Positions 32,789 to 45,400 of a stretch of DNA of 64,000 bases are shown here, one piece after another. The DNA comes from Fragilariopsis cylindrus CCMP1102 (taxonomy: Eukaryota; Bacillariophyta; Bacillariophyceae; Bacillariales; Bacillariaceae). The stretch is from assembly GCA_900095095.1 (NCBI GenBank), contig FMBT01000394.1:90158-154157 (forward strand), in the 5' to 3' direction. The position numbers were made by a program, and so were the translations under genes. Below the pieces are notes generated by a model that was given only the letters and a program-made list of their open reading frames with translations, had not been told where the DNA came from and searched no databases. Position 1 is the stretch's first letter. Each line of letters starts with the position of its first letter.

Positions 32789-35616
32789 CTACCAGAATGT
32801 ACCACCACCACCACCTGGTTGTTGTTGCTGCTGAGGTGATTGTGGCGGTGATTGTGATTGCTGTTGTTGTTGTTGCTGTTGAACTGGACGTTGTTGACCT
32901 TGATTTTGACTCAAACGTAATTGTTGCTTAAAATAGGAATGACGTAATATTTGATTTACATTAATACGATATCTTGGATCAACTTGAAGACATGAACGTA
33001 TCAGATCGATTAAATGTTTATCTTGTATTACTATTGCTTCATTGTCATTATTATAATTACCATTACCAGCATTAATATTTGTCATAGCTGATAATGGTGG
33101 TTGAAATCCACCTTCTGTTGATGAACGTCCTAATATTTTCATTATTTGTGGTGGTGTTTTCCCTTTAAAGTATGCACGTCCAGTTGCTAATTCATATGCT
33201 AACATACCAAAAGACTGTATTGGTGAAGGTGATAGTGAGTGGTGTGGTGTGGTATGATGGATACCAATAACAATGTTAGGCAGATACGACGATCGATAGA
33301 TCGATCGATGAATAAGAGAGAGAGAAAGATAGGGACACGGAGGAGAAGAGAGAGATTCATTGTTAGTCAATTTTTGATTCACATTGCAAGAAAGAACAAC
33401 TGAAACTAAAACCAAAACTATTTACTTACCCATATATCATAACTATATTCTAATGTAAAATCATATGCTTGTCCATTTAAATGTTTAATAGCAAATTCTG
33501 GTGGACATGCTTCAGGTGTATAATCTAATGGATGACCTTTTACTGGTATACAACTTTCTAAATCAATACCTTTAATATTAATATTAGCATTACTAAGTTG
33601 TTGATCATTGGATGACATAAAGATTAAATTTTCAGCTTTTAAATCAGTATAGACAAGACGTGCTTTATTATGTAATGTATCTAAACACTTTGCGGCACTT
33701 AATAATGATGATTGTACTAATATTGGATTCATTATACCATCTACTTCCTGCGTCTTTGTATTTGTTAGATCATTTTGATTTTGATCCTGTCCATTTTGAT
33801 TTTGATTTTGTGTTTGTAATTTATATTCATAATCACGTAAATCTTCATATCCTTTTTCTAATATTAATGCCGAATGTTGTGCATATATAATTGATCCTTC
33901 ACATACTGGTAAAAAATCGTAACATTTTACAAATGGAGAACTATTTGAATTTGAATTACTACTGCCGTTATTGTTATTGTTGTTGTTGTCACCAAATAAC
34001 ATATTTGTCATACCACCCATCCAATCATTGCTGTTGTTGTTTGTTACATCATTGTTAGTTTGTTGTGATGGTTGTTGATTATTTTCTTGTACACGACAAT
34101 AATTATTATATTCTCTCTCTAGTTTTTCCTTAAGTTTACTTAATTTTACAATATATACATCACCACTACCGTTACTATTACTTCCAGTATTCAGAATGGG
34201 ACGTGATTGTTCATCCGCTTTATAGGCCATAATAATTTCACATCGTCCTGATGGTTTCCGTTTTGGTATACCCGCTAATAAATATTTCGTCCCAAATCCA
34301 TTGGATATGGATTGTCCTGTTAATTTATATTCTAAATTTGGATATAATTTATTGGATGGATGTAATGGTGGTGGTGGTTTGTTATTGGATGGTGGTGTTT
34401 GTTGTTGTTGCTGAGAAGATGGCTGTGACTGTGACTGCTGTCCAAACTGTGACTGTGGCTGTTGTCCAAACTGTTGTTGTGACTGTGACTGCTGTTGTAT
34501 CTTTTTTTCACCTAATTGATATTTTGATCCGGATTGTGTCGTTACAATAGTTGCTGGTGTACCTTCTTGTTTATATATAACATTATAATTTTCATTCAAA
34601 ACTTTACTTTTTGTATCATCAGTATTTGTATCAGTAAGACCCCATTGTAACGATGATGTGACAATAGTGGTACCATCTGGTATAGATGGATGACATGTCA
34701 CAGTACCAGTAATTTCATCGGAATTTGTATTGATGGACCAATAGGATATTAATGGATATTGTCTTTCTTTGGATGTTAATGGTGGGTATTGCCATGGTAC
34801 AGGTGGGAATACTGTGGTTGTTGATTTCTTATTTGATGTTGATACTGATGTTGCTGTTGTTTGTTTGTTGACAGGCAAAGATGGTGGTCGGGGTGGTCGT
34901 ATTGGTTGATTTTTACTATTATTCGTATTAAATGATGCATTAAATTTTTGTTCCAGTTCTTTTAATTTTTGATCTTTGATCGCTAATGATTTTTTTTTCG
35001 TTTCTAATCGTTTCTTTTGTTCGGCAATCACAGATTCTGCATTTGCTAATTTCACTGCTAATGTCGAGGCTTTTTGTTGTTCGGCCGCTAATGTCGATTG
35101 TAAGGAATTGACGGACATTGTTAAATCATTATAAGATGATGCATCACATTCATCATCCTCAACATCATTATTATTATTATTTGGATCATCATTATTATCA
35201 TCATCATCATCACCAAATAATATTTCATCAATTCGACGTGTCCGTCGTGGAGTATTAGCATACAATTTAAATAATGACGATGATATACCGACTGATGGTT
35301 TCGGCGGTTGTTGCAGTCGAAGTAATTTTCTATTTGTAGTCGGAAGATGATGCCCACCACTGATTATTAAGGCTTCTATGGTGCTGCTGCTGCTGTTGTT
35401 ATATGTCAATGATATTAGTAGTGTCAGTATTAGTATCAGCAACAACACGAAGGGGGATGATCCCATCAACGAATAGTGATGATGATGCGTCCGTCGTCGT
35501 CGTTGTTGTTGTAGAGATTGTTGCTGTCGTTGCTGTTGTCCATCATCATCACAAGAATAACTTCTTGTTTGGATGATTTGTCTTCTTCTTTTCGAACGAT
35601 TATGATCTGCCATCAT
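32789..35616 (-). CDS. Membrane-anchored divergent protein kinase
   Basis: An 870-aa protein, exons 35616-33430 and 33214-32789 (intron GTAAGT...ATACAG, 215 bp, phase 0); joining restores DIWSFGMLAYELATG. A basic N-terminus precedes a hydrophobic helix (~54-72). A predicted coiled coil spans ~165-228. A module (~289-368: ISYWSINTNSDEITGTV.CHPSIPDGTTIVTSSL ... TQSGSKYQLG) resembles one I recall in diatom plastid proteins. The kinase domain starts near 429. VYIVKLSK carries the candidate ATP lysine (K491). The catalytic loop is VYTDLKAENLIF: HRD is YTD, but the Asp, Lys and Asn are kept. DFG is replaced by IDLE (Asp kept), and CPPEF stands for APE. The C-lobe (LIDLIRSCLQVDPRYRINVNQILRHSYF) is normal. 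The Gln-rich tail is low-complexity. Catalytic activity is possible but not assured. Signal anchor or plastid-targeting presequence cannot be told apart. Confidence 0.8.
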
Positions 35617-36713
35617 TATTTATCTAATTTTTTAACCCGTCTTCTTCCCGCCCTGTCCTGTTGATGCTTGTTTTTAACCCCCCGTCTGAAAATAGTGAGT
35701 CAAAGTCAAGTCGAATCAAGAAGTAAGGAAGCAATTTGATTGATTTATTTATTTTCAAATTGTCTCTAAGGTGAAAATTTCCTTTAGGTTTAAACGATGT
35801 AACGTAACGTAAAGTAACGTAACGTTGATTCGATTGAATTGAAGTACAGTATGTGGGCTGGGTGGGCTGGGTGGGTGGTCAACAGAGGATACTATGCTGT
35901 AGGGAAGTGTTTGGTTTGTGTGATGTGATGCGATGCGATGCGATGTGACTCTTAATTGAAGACGCAAAGACCGACGTTTTGATTTGATATATCGAATCGA
36001 GAAGTAGCTATCCAGGACTCGTCGAGTCGTCTATCTAGCTATTGATAGTGGTGTGTATTGTCTGTAATACTGTAGCTGTTCTAAGACGGTTTCCCTAATG
36101 TAATGTAGGAACTTGCTTGTACGGTGGTACGGTAGATGATGTGAGACGTTACTGTACTGCGATGGTGCGTGATTGATGGGGATGATGTGAAACAAGATAA
36201 AAACACAAAAGAAAATTTATTTGTTCGGAGCATGCTGCTGATGCATTCAAATGATTTGATTTGATTCGTCAATTACATGATTGATTATACGAGCAAGTCA
36301 AGCCATCCTTTTACTGAAAATGCATTTTTTTTTTGAAATTTTATTTATATAAAACGTTAGGCAGTCACCACGATAAGTTTTCAAAAAAACAAAAACGCGT
36401 TGATGTCTTTCACTAAATAAATCTTCATTAACTTCAAGTATTCAATTTGGGGGGGGGGGGAGTATGGAGGGGGAAGCTTTGGGTCCAGGGACTAAATTAG
36501 CTGTTTTTGGACGTAACAAAGAATATCTATTACAATAGTTTTCTTAGCCATACTGTACTAGTAGCTAGACTACTCAACAATCACATCATAAAAACAATCT
36601 TATCTTCATCTCTGTATTATTTCCTTTGTCTTTCCTCTCTATCTTGCTTCCTTCTGAAACGAACCGTGCTTGATTTCATCTATATAAAACAAAACGAAAC
36701 AAAACGAAAAAGC
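35617..36713. other. Spacer between divergent genes
   Basis: Holds GTAAC repeats (~35800-35824), GATGC repeats (~35925-35945) and a poly-G run (36449-36460). No gene seen. TATATAAAAC about 30 bp before the ATG at 36714 could be a TATA-like element. Confidence 0.45.
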
Positions 36714-37261
36714 ATGTCATCGTCATCGTCATCACAAGAACAAGAACAAAATAATAATAGTAGTGAATCGTCAACAACATCGTCTGTTCCTGCCGTCGCC
36801 ACAACCGCTATTAATACGACACCTTCGCCATCGCCGTCGACTAATACTACGACATTGCCGTCCACGTCGTCGTCATCATGGACTTTACCAAAAGGAATTG
36901 AAGATGATATTGAACAAGGTATGTAGTAATAAATTTAGTGTAATTTATATAATGAAAAATGATTGTTTTAAATAGTTTGAATTTTTTGAATTCATTTTTT
37001 TACTATAATTCATACTTACCAGTAATCTTCGTTTCTTCTCCTTCTTTTCCTTTCCTGATACAAATATAACAATATAACACGTAAAATAACTATTTTACAG
37101 CATTAATTAAAACTGCAGTTGGTGCTGTTGCTGGTGGATTGTTTGGTGTGATATTTTTACGTAGTGGTAATGGACGTAGAGCAGCATCGGTTGCAACTGG
37201 TATCGGTGTATCATTTGGTTCAACCTATGAACGTATTAAATTACGATACAATTCAGAATGA
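36714..37261 (+). CDS. MIC10: MIC10-like subunit of the mitochondrial MICOS complex
   Basis: A 121-aa protein from two exons, 36714-36918 and 37101-37261 (GTATGT...TTACAG, 182 bp, phase 1). Exon 1 is a Ser/Thr/Pro-rich leader ending WTLPKGIEDDIEQ. Exon 2 reads ALIKTAVGAVAGGLFGVIFLRSG, NGRRAASVATGIGVSFGSTYERIKLRY: two short hydrophobic segments, each with a Gly-x-Gly-type glycine motif, joined by a basic loop. That is the MIC10 (DUF543) hairpin that bends inner-membrane cristae junctions. Length and order fit the family, except for a longer N-terminus. The second exon is too short to be noticed as a frame alone. The paired hydrophobic glycine-motif hairpin is the evidence; identity should be good but rests on about 50 residues. 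Confidence 0.75.
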
Positions 37262-37793
37262 ATGAACAGCGAGTCAATATAATTTGAAAACTCCCTGTAA
37301 TGAAACAAAAGAATAGTAGTAGGAGTAGGAGTAGGAGTAGAAGTAAATTGAACAAATGACACGAATAATAAAGAACAACATAGCAGAAAATAATCACAGT
37401 CAAAGGAACAGTTATTAAAATGAGTGTTGCTGTACGAAAAAAGTCAGACGAATGTATAGTATAGTAACAAATTGATGCATGCCGTGCATTTATTCTATAC
37501 GATTTGGCCTTCGGTGTATTGTATCACTGTGTACATATTTTGTTAGACTATTCCAACTATCGAAGGGTATTATATATATATAACATATTCATGATGCATT
37601 ATTGAACCAGCAAAATTCCTATATTATTAGTATCATCTTGTGTTTTTGCGTACTATTACAGTCATAAAGACCTCCACCCCATCCCCTCCCAATACATGCA
37701 TTATCACCACTACTACAATTTGAAGCAAGAATATTGTTTGCCCCCCCCCCCCCCCCCCACTACACATACAACGATCGCTTCCAATTTTTTTTT
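37262..37793. other. Spacer with poly-C run
   Basis: Between convergent genes. An 18-bp poly-C run (37741-37758) lies 35 bp from the end of the HSF gene. Confidence 0.55.
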
Positions 37794-40700
37794 TCAAAAG
37801 ACTAGATCACTTTCGGAACTGTTACAGTCACTATCATAATCACCCCCGGAAAATCCTGCTTCATTATCACCAGAATCGTTGTCAAGAATTCTACATTCAA
37901 TGCTGCTTTGTAAAATATGAGAAGGAGATGGAGGATGACAGTTGATAGGTGTAACAGTAGTACTGATAGTGTTGTTTTGTAATTGATCATCATTGCATTT
38001 GTCTTCATCGTCGACCAAAGTACTCCTGGTAACTTCATTTGCATCTCGAAGTACTTGCGATGTCTTCTCTCTTGCAACCTTGTCCGTTGCAACCTCCCAT
38101 CGTACCGATCCCTTTTTGTTCGAACATTTACGTAAAAATCGTCCTGGAGGATCCAGATTGTGTACACCTTGAACTAATTCTCGTGATATTACCGACTTTG
38201 CCCTCTTTTGTGCTGTTTCATACTCGATGCAACGACGCTGTGCCATAGTTCGAAGCCTGTCGTTACCAGTCCATTGGTTGTTCTTTCCTCCTCTACCTAG
38301 AAGAATATCATTCTCATTGGGCTCCTCGATGTAGGTCATCGTACCTGTATCTGTATCGCTGCAGTCACTATCATAATACCCCCCGGAAACTCCTGCTTTA
38401 TTATCACAGGAATCGTTGTCAAGAATTCTACATTCAATGTTGCTTTGTAAAATATGAGAAGGAGAAGAAGGATGACGGTTGATAGGTGTAACAGTAGTAC
38501 TGATAATGTTGTTTTGTACTTGATCATCATTGCATTTTCCTTCATCATCGACCAAAGTACTCTTGGTAACTTCATTGCTAATACTAACACTTTTAGTAGC
38601 ATTTAGTTGTTCATTCTTTTTTTCCTTTTTCTTGTATACAGGACGCTTTATATCCTTTAATAAATCCGTTCGTCCCTGTTGGAATTTTGGATGATAAAAT
38701 CCACAGTAATTAGCAGTTGCAGCATCGATCCGAATACTATTATCACTATTACTTCGTTTACGGAATCCATGATAATTCAATTGACGTACAAATGATGCAA
38801 ACTTGTTACCTTTGAAAAATTGGGGAATAATTTCTTTTTCGAATTTCGACTTGTTCATTACGACAAAATAAGTTCCGTCAATAGACCAAGAACAAACACA
38901 TGGATCATCACATGTATTGATCATGTGATACATCTCTTTATTAGGATTTATATTGTAATAAATCAAAGTCGTCGATATGTTTATTTCAGGTAACGAAGGA
39001 AAGAACACGATAAAATCCAATCATCCAAAGAAAACCAGATTCATATTAGAGAGAGTATGTGAAATTCAGCCTTGAAAAAAATGATCAAATCTACTTACTT
39101 CGAATAAAAATTGGAATTTCCGCGTCCGCCAAGAAGGATGTGTTGTCACAGATTTCTGACCTAATCGTTTTACTTTTGATATCATTGCTGCTACTATTAT
39201 TTGATGCTGATTTACCGATCCGAGGCTTTTCACTACTAGTGGAAACGGACAATTCTGATTTTTGGTCGTCATCGCTGCTACTTTTGCAAATCGTAGAAGT
39301 GCATATTCCGGTCTTATTGACTTTATTTTTATCTGTACTTGCGCTGATGTTTTCATCAGAAAATCTAGTGTCTCTCTTTCGTGGCTTGATTTCCCTTAAT
39401 AGATCCAATCTCCCACGTTGAAAGTTTGGATGGTAAAATCTACGGAATCTATAAGTGGTTGATTTCGGGAGTGATTCTGTAGATGTTAAAAAAAACGATT
39501 GTAGTTGTCGTTCATACTTCAGAAACGATTGTATTTTTAAAGTTCCGAAATATTGAGGAATAATTTCAGTTTCGAATTTCTTAGTGTCCTTCACAATAAA
39601 ATGTGTTCCGTCTTCAGACCAACAGCAAATAGTTGGATCACATGTATCCACCATGTTATAGGTCTCTATTGGTACAAATCATAATTAAAGAAACAGTAGA
39701 ACAATTATTCAAAGGAAACAAAAAAGGATTAGAATTAGTAAGGGAAGATGCAAATCGATGAAAGAGCTAGTGTAAGTTTACTTACGAAGAATGAAACTTG
39801 AAATTTTCTCGTCCGTCAAGCCACTGATCTTCTCTAAGGTCTCTACTCTCATATTCAAAAATGCATTTTCAAATACTTTTCTAATCATAACGACTTGTTG
39901 CTCATTCAGTTCAACTTCCTTGTCTTCAACTTGATTCATCGTCAAATCGAATTCATCCGTATAGATTTGTCTCAACAATTTTGGTAGTAAAATGTTGGTG
40001 GTGCACGTATCAGTAGCTTTATCTTCGAAATCTAGTGCTATTTTCCTATGCCTCTGTTCTTGTTGCTTCTCCTGTACAATCACCGAAGATATTTTTTGAC
40101 GTTTGTTTGTGTTGCTGATGCTTGTATTTGTTTCCAATAATTTTTCTTCTTCTTCATATTGTTGGCGATTCCGTACTGTTGGTTTCTCTAATGAGTCCTG
40201 AAATTCTCTTAGCATATTCCCACTAACGTGAGGCGGTATGCGAGCGCAACTTTGACACCAACCCGTTTTAGTGCATATATCGCTTCCCGTTTGGACACTA
40301 GGAAGAATAAATCCACATCGCATGCACGATTCGACTCCTACTTCAACCTCTCGAACGGAGCTGAACTTATTCACATCATCCTTACGTTTTTGATGCTCTG
40401 TTAAGTTATTCTGATGCTCCTCCTGTACAATCACGTACGTTATTTTTTGACGTTTGTTGTTGGTGCTGTTGTTGTTGTTGATGTTGTAACACAATTGTAT
40501 TGGTTCCGACAATTCTTCTTCTTTGCGCCCAAGGCGATCGTTTGATGGTGGCAGTTTTTCTTTTTCGATGATGTTTTTGTCTTCAGTATCCTCACTTGCT
40601 TCTGAAGAAAAATTCGATCTAGTAGTCAACTTTGCGTCATGACCAATACCTGAAGTACTACGTTCCAAATTAATTTCTTTCGTAGTAGTAAATACTTCTT

Positions 40701-41253
40701 CTTGTTCTGTACGTCCTAGTTGATTGCTTGCTGCTGGTTTCCTATCTTGTTCGTCAATTATCATACTTTTGTTTTCAGTATGTTCTGAAGATGAACTCGA
40801 TATGCACGTGGTAGTCAAATTTTCGTTTTGACCTGCTGTCCCTAAACTGCATATTTGTTCAGAGATAATTGCTTTCGTAGTTACCATGCTTCTGTCGATT
40901 TCTCGACCTTCTATATGTTTATTTGATGAATCGCCATCGCTTCTTTTCAAGTTGATCTGATCACAAGATGATGATGATGATGGTGATGATGATGATCCCT
41001 CGTTAATAAAATTGTTACTAGTATAATTATTATTATTTCCGATTGTTCTATTACGAGTAGAAATACGACTGCTACTAGAAATATTCAAAGTTGTCTCTAA
41101 TTTTCCTGCATTATTTCTTGGCAATAGTCCTGTAATCCAACGTGTTACTTTTTCCATTCTGTTTGGTAACTGCTTCGTTGGCAAAATATTGCAATGACAA
41201 TTCCTTATTATTATCGTCGTGTAATAATAGTAATGTGATGATTGTGCGTCCAA
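37794..41253 (-). CDS. HSF: Tandem double HSF-domain protein with GRG (DUF6824-type) domain, three exons
   Basis: Three exons join in phase: 41253-39786, 39665-39099 and 38935-37794 (introns 120 and 163 bp, GTAAGT donors, both phase 1), giving 1058 aa. Exon 1 is Ser/Thr-rich with a possible zinc cluster (C310-x2-C313, C327, C333-x2-C336). It ends ...SSFIL, and exon 2 continues QTYNMVDTCDPTICCWSEDG, HFIVKDTKKFETEIIPQYF: HSF domain 1, whose recognition-helix region (IQSFLKYERQLQSFF) is aberrant. Exon 2 ends IPIFIR and exon 3 continues KMYHMINTCDDP, TYFVVMNKSKFEKEIIPQFF and FASFVRQLNYHGFRKR: HSF domain 2, canonical. Then NENDILLGRGGKNNQWTGNDRLR, GRFLRKC and VRWEVATDKVAREKTSQVLRD (~885-977) form a GRG domain, flanked by two near-identical 72-aa repeats. 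Probably a nuclear transcription factor. Separate genes remain possible, but each HSF domain needs the preceding exon for its first helix. Confidence 0.75.
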
Positions 41254-42403
41254 ATAAATGCTAGCTATTGAACGTATCAGCTAGGTAACTGGTAGTAGTT
41301 CTAATAAATCAGGTAAGACTAGGTGCTATACCTTAGGTTTGATGAGTGGATGCAATGGAACGGAAGGTATGATAATCTTAGATTCATTTGAATGATTGTG
41401 TCGTAATATAAGTTGTCATTGTTGATGCTTAGAATTATTTCGCATTCTCGAAGCACAACGAAAGAAAAAGAAAGAAATGGTAGAATCAATCAATCAATCA
41501 TCTCCAATCACGCGGGAAAAGATTTTATGGAGTAGTGCCCGCGAAGTCTACTTCATTGCGCAATTTTTAAATATTTATTGTTCGTTCTCTTCCCCACCAG
41601 TCTCACAACACTCCAAAGAAGGGCGTTGAGACCAGCCGATGATAACGCATAGACTTACGTGCCAGAAAGTGGATGCAGATTTGATTTGGAGACGCATTTT
41701 TTCTTAGTCTTATTCTTAATCGAAGAATGGTATTAAAAGCTTCTTAGCAAACACAAATATAAATACCAGTACGCTGCAGCAAAACTGATCAGATAATGTA
41801 CAAGCATCAATCATATAAAAGATGATTGATGCGATCGGTTAGAGAGGCATCCAAAAAAAAGTGTTCATACCGAAACTTATTGTTTTGTCTCTTGATCAAT
41901 GAGAACGGAAACGCATCACTCGTTCCCAACATATATCAGAAATAATTCGTACGACATGTTGGAGCGATATTTAAAAACGGTATTGAAAGCTTCAGAGCGA
42001 AAGCAAATACCATTGCAACTGGTCATAATAAGCAAAAGCATCACTCGAACCCAACATCGAATAGATGATCGAAACGATGACTGAGAGCGACATTCAAAAA
42101 CGGAATCGAAATCTTTCAGAGCGAACACAATAGCACTAGTAGTTACTAGATGGGATGATCAGTGGCAATAGTGGAGACAGCCTTACTTCTACGCAATTAT
42201 CTCCCACGGTATTCCAGTATATCAATCGCAGCTTATTGGTTCGTATTCACAAAGAAACTCATGCAAAACTGAGCAGAAATATAATATGGTATTCGTGGTT
42301 ACTCTTAATTTGTAACTATATATCTTTTTCAATTCCACTACAAACTACTATCACTAGCGAGTTCACGTTCACTACAGCATACTAAACTGTAGTAGTAATG
42401 TTT
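41254..42403. other. Spacer with diverged ~120-bp repeats
   Basis: At ~41960 and ~42085 a block of GAGCGA.ATT.AAAAACGG.AT.GAAA.CTT..GAGCGAA.. recurs, and a fainter version lies near 41730. No gene is supported. Confidence 0.5.
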
Positions 42404-45400
42404 TTATTTTGATTTTGCTGCTTCTTCCGCAGCCGCTGCTTCTGCAGCCATTTTTCTACGCAAATGAATTGGAATGTATTTTTTCTTTGCAGGAGCTGCA
42501 GCTGTTGAAGGTTCGCTGGTGGTGATGGTACTAGCAATTCCTGTACTATTACCAGCAGTCGAAGAAGATCCTGATGTCTCCATAGTTGCAACGGTGGCAT
42601 CGTCCGAGGCTAAAGGCTTCGAAATAGAAGACAGCGGTGGCGTGGACGATGGCACCGTGACCTTTGGTTTCTCTTCAATTTCTTCACTAATAGTCGTAAT
42701 AGCTGGTGCTGAAACAGCCTTTGGTTGAATGACTTCCAATTTGGGTTCGGGCTTCTTCACCTTAAGTTTCTTAGCCTTATCGGTGGCCTTCACCGATGCG
42801 TCTCCTTGTAGCTTAATATTCTCATTGCCGATACCCTGAGCTTTTCTAAGGTCCATTTTGAAATTCATCTGTAACAAAAGAATCGTGAGGCAAAAATGTG
42901 ATGAGCGATGCCCATTGGTAAGAAATATAGAAAATAGCACGTGCAGATAAGCGAGATTATAATCAAACATTCAGGCTATCTCATACTTACAATATCACCC
43001 TTATACTTCGTGATTTTCTTTTTATCACAAATCCAGATTTCGTTAGCGACCTGTGAGATCAGTCTCATGTCGTGTGATACTAGAACAAGCCCTCCACTAT
43101 ATTCATTAACAGCTTTTGCTAAAGCATCAATCGATTCCATATCTAAAGAAGAAGAAGAAGAAGAAGAACAAGAAGAATGTTGGAAGGTCGTAATTTTTGT
43201 AAGCAAACAACAGTACATAAATACTACTGCGATACAAAACTTGAATAACACTTTTATTATGGACCTTCATAATTTATAATATTTTTTTTACTCACCTAAA
43301 TGATTCGTTGGTTCATCTAATAAAAGAATATGTGGTACGTCTCTACCAAGCTTAGCTAACACAACGCGACTCTTCTGTCCATCTGAAAGCTCACTCATCC
43401 TACGAACCTGCATTTTACCACTAATACCAAATCGACCAAGGTACTTGCGTTGTTCAATAAGTGGATCAGTTGGGTATAAAGTTTCAAAGAACTCGAGTGG
43501 AGTTTGTTCTAGATTTAATACATCCACCTGCGTTATAATAAGTGTGGTAAGAACAGTATAGTAGTAGAAGTAGTAGTAATAGCAAGAACGAGGGCATAAA
43601 AATTAAATGGGGTCGGTTGGAAAGAAAGAAAATATGAGAGTGGGTGCGGAAAAATCAAATCATATCTTATCATATCCAATGCATTTCGTATCTCACACAG
43701 TATTTAGTAAAATGTTATACTTACAAAATGTTGTGTAAATCTACCCAACTTGAGATGACCGTGAGGTCGAATATCCCCAGAAGTTGCAATGAGTTCACTC
43801 GCCATGAGCTGTTCAGTGCAAACATTTGGGTGGGATAGTGGTTAAGCAATCAAAAAAGCGTGAGAATACTAATCTTTAACTTTTAATCATACAATAAAAG
43901 AGTTCACCACTCTATACCGCTGCGGCTGCTTCTACTACTACTATAGTATAGTATACCGCCACGTACAATAAGCCAAGAAGAAGAAGTAGAAGCAGCAGCA
44001 GTCGCAGAGCACTAATCACAACAAAACATGCTTTCCAGGTTCCATTCCTTCTACGTATATACGGCATGTATTATATGTACGTATACGTACCTTAACTAAT
44101 GTCGTCTTTCCTGCACCATTAGGACCGACTAATGCAATTCTACTATCTAAGTCGACACCAAAATTAACATTATCATATAATGGTTCACATCCAGGATAAC
44201 CAAAAGATACATCATGAAATGCCAATACTGGTGGTGGTAAATGACCAGGATCTTCAAATTTAAAATTTAAACCTTTTTCAGGTTCTGGCTTCTGTGTTAG
44301 TCCAGAACGTTCCATTTTTTGTAATACTTTTCGTTTCGATTCAGCTTGTTTTGAATTTTTAGATTGATTAATAGCAATCTGTATATTTTATTTTATTTTG
44401 TTGTGATAGTTTGTTTTGTTATTTGTTGTGAATGTTGTGAATGTTAAGAGAAGGAGTGTAGTTAGAGAGTAGTAAATCGAAGAAGAAGAAGGAAAAGAAT
44501 TAGTGCGTGTGTAGGCGTTCATAATAAATATTCAATACAATACAAATGTAAGCTTATTGTAACTTACATATTCTTTCATACTTTTAATTTGTTCTTGTTC
44601 CCATTTATATTTTTTCAATTGATTAATCATATCATCCTCTTTCGTTTTTACGAAGGTATCATAATTACCATTATAATATTCTAATTTTTTTTTCGTCGAA
44701 TCTAAATGTATCATATGAGAACAAACATTATTTAAAAAATCTTGTGAATGACTCACTAACAGTAAAATACGTTCCCATTTACTTAAATAATTTTCTAACC
44801 AAATCACCGCTTCCATATCTAAATGATTAGTGGGTTCATCTAATAATAAACTGTGTGCAGAATTGTTTTAGGAAGGGGTCGTGTGTGCGTGTGTGTTTGA
44901 AAGAGTGATTGAGTGAGTGAGTGAGAAGTAATGATATCGAGATATGATGAAGAAGCAACGAACAGAACAAAACAAAAAACATACATTCATACTATATATA
45001 ATATAGTACGTACCAAACAGGTTGTATAAATAATGCTCTAGCTAAAGAAACACGCATTCGCCATCCACCGGAAAAATCTTTGGTGACTTTCGATTGCATT
45101 TCATGTGAAAATCCTAATCCTTGTAATATCGATCGTGCACGCATTTCCGCTGTATCGGCATCTAAGTCATCTAATCGTTCATAGACACTATTGAGAGCTT
45201 CAATGATATCTTCTTGTATTTCTTCTACAGTCTTCGCAGCCTCACCACCTTCGGTAGTATCATCTTGTGTATATTTATCAGGATTATCTAATACATCTGA
45301 CATTAAATCATTTAATTCTTCCGCTCTTGCTTCTAATTTTAATCGTTCGTCATCGACCGACATCACAGCTTCTAATGCTGTGACTGTATCCGATGGTTCA

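Noticed and set aside
37794-39654. Two independent HSF genes starting at 39654 and ~39020
   Set aside because: The apparent starts lie inside helix 1 or at a TTG codon, and upstream exons supply the missing Phe-containing helix start in the correct phase. One spliced gene explains both.
41899-42084. Short frames in the 41.9-42.1 kb repeats
   Set aside because: They follow a diverged ~120-bp repeat rather than a protein.
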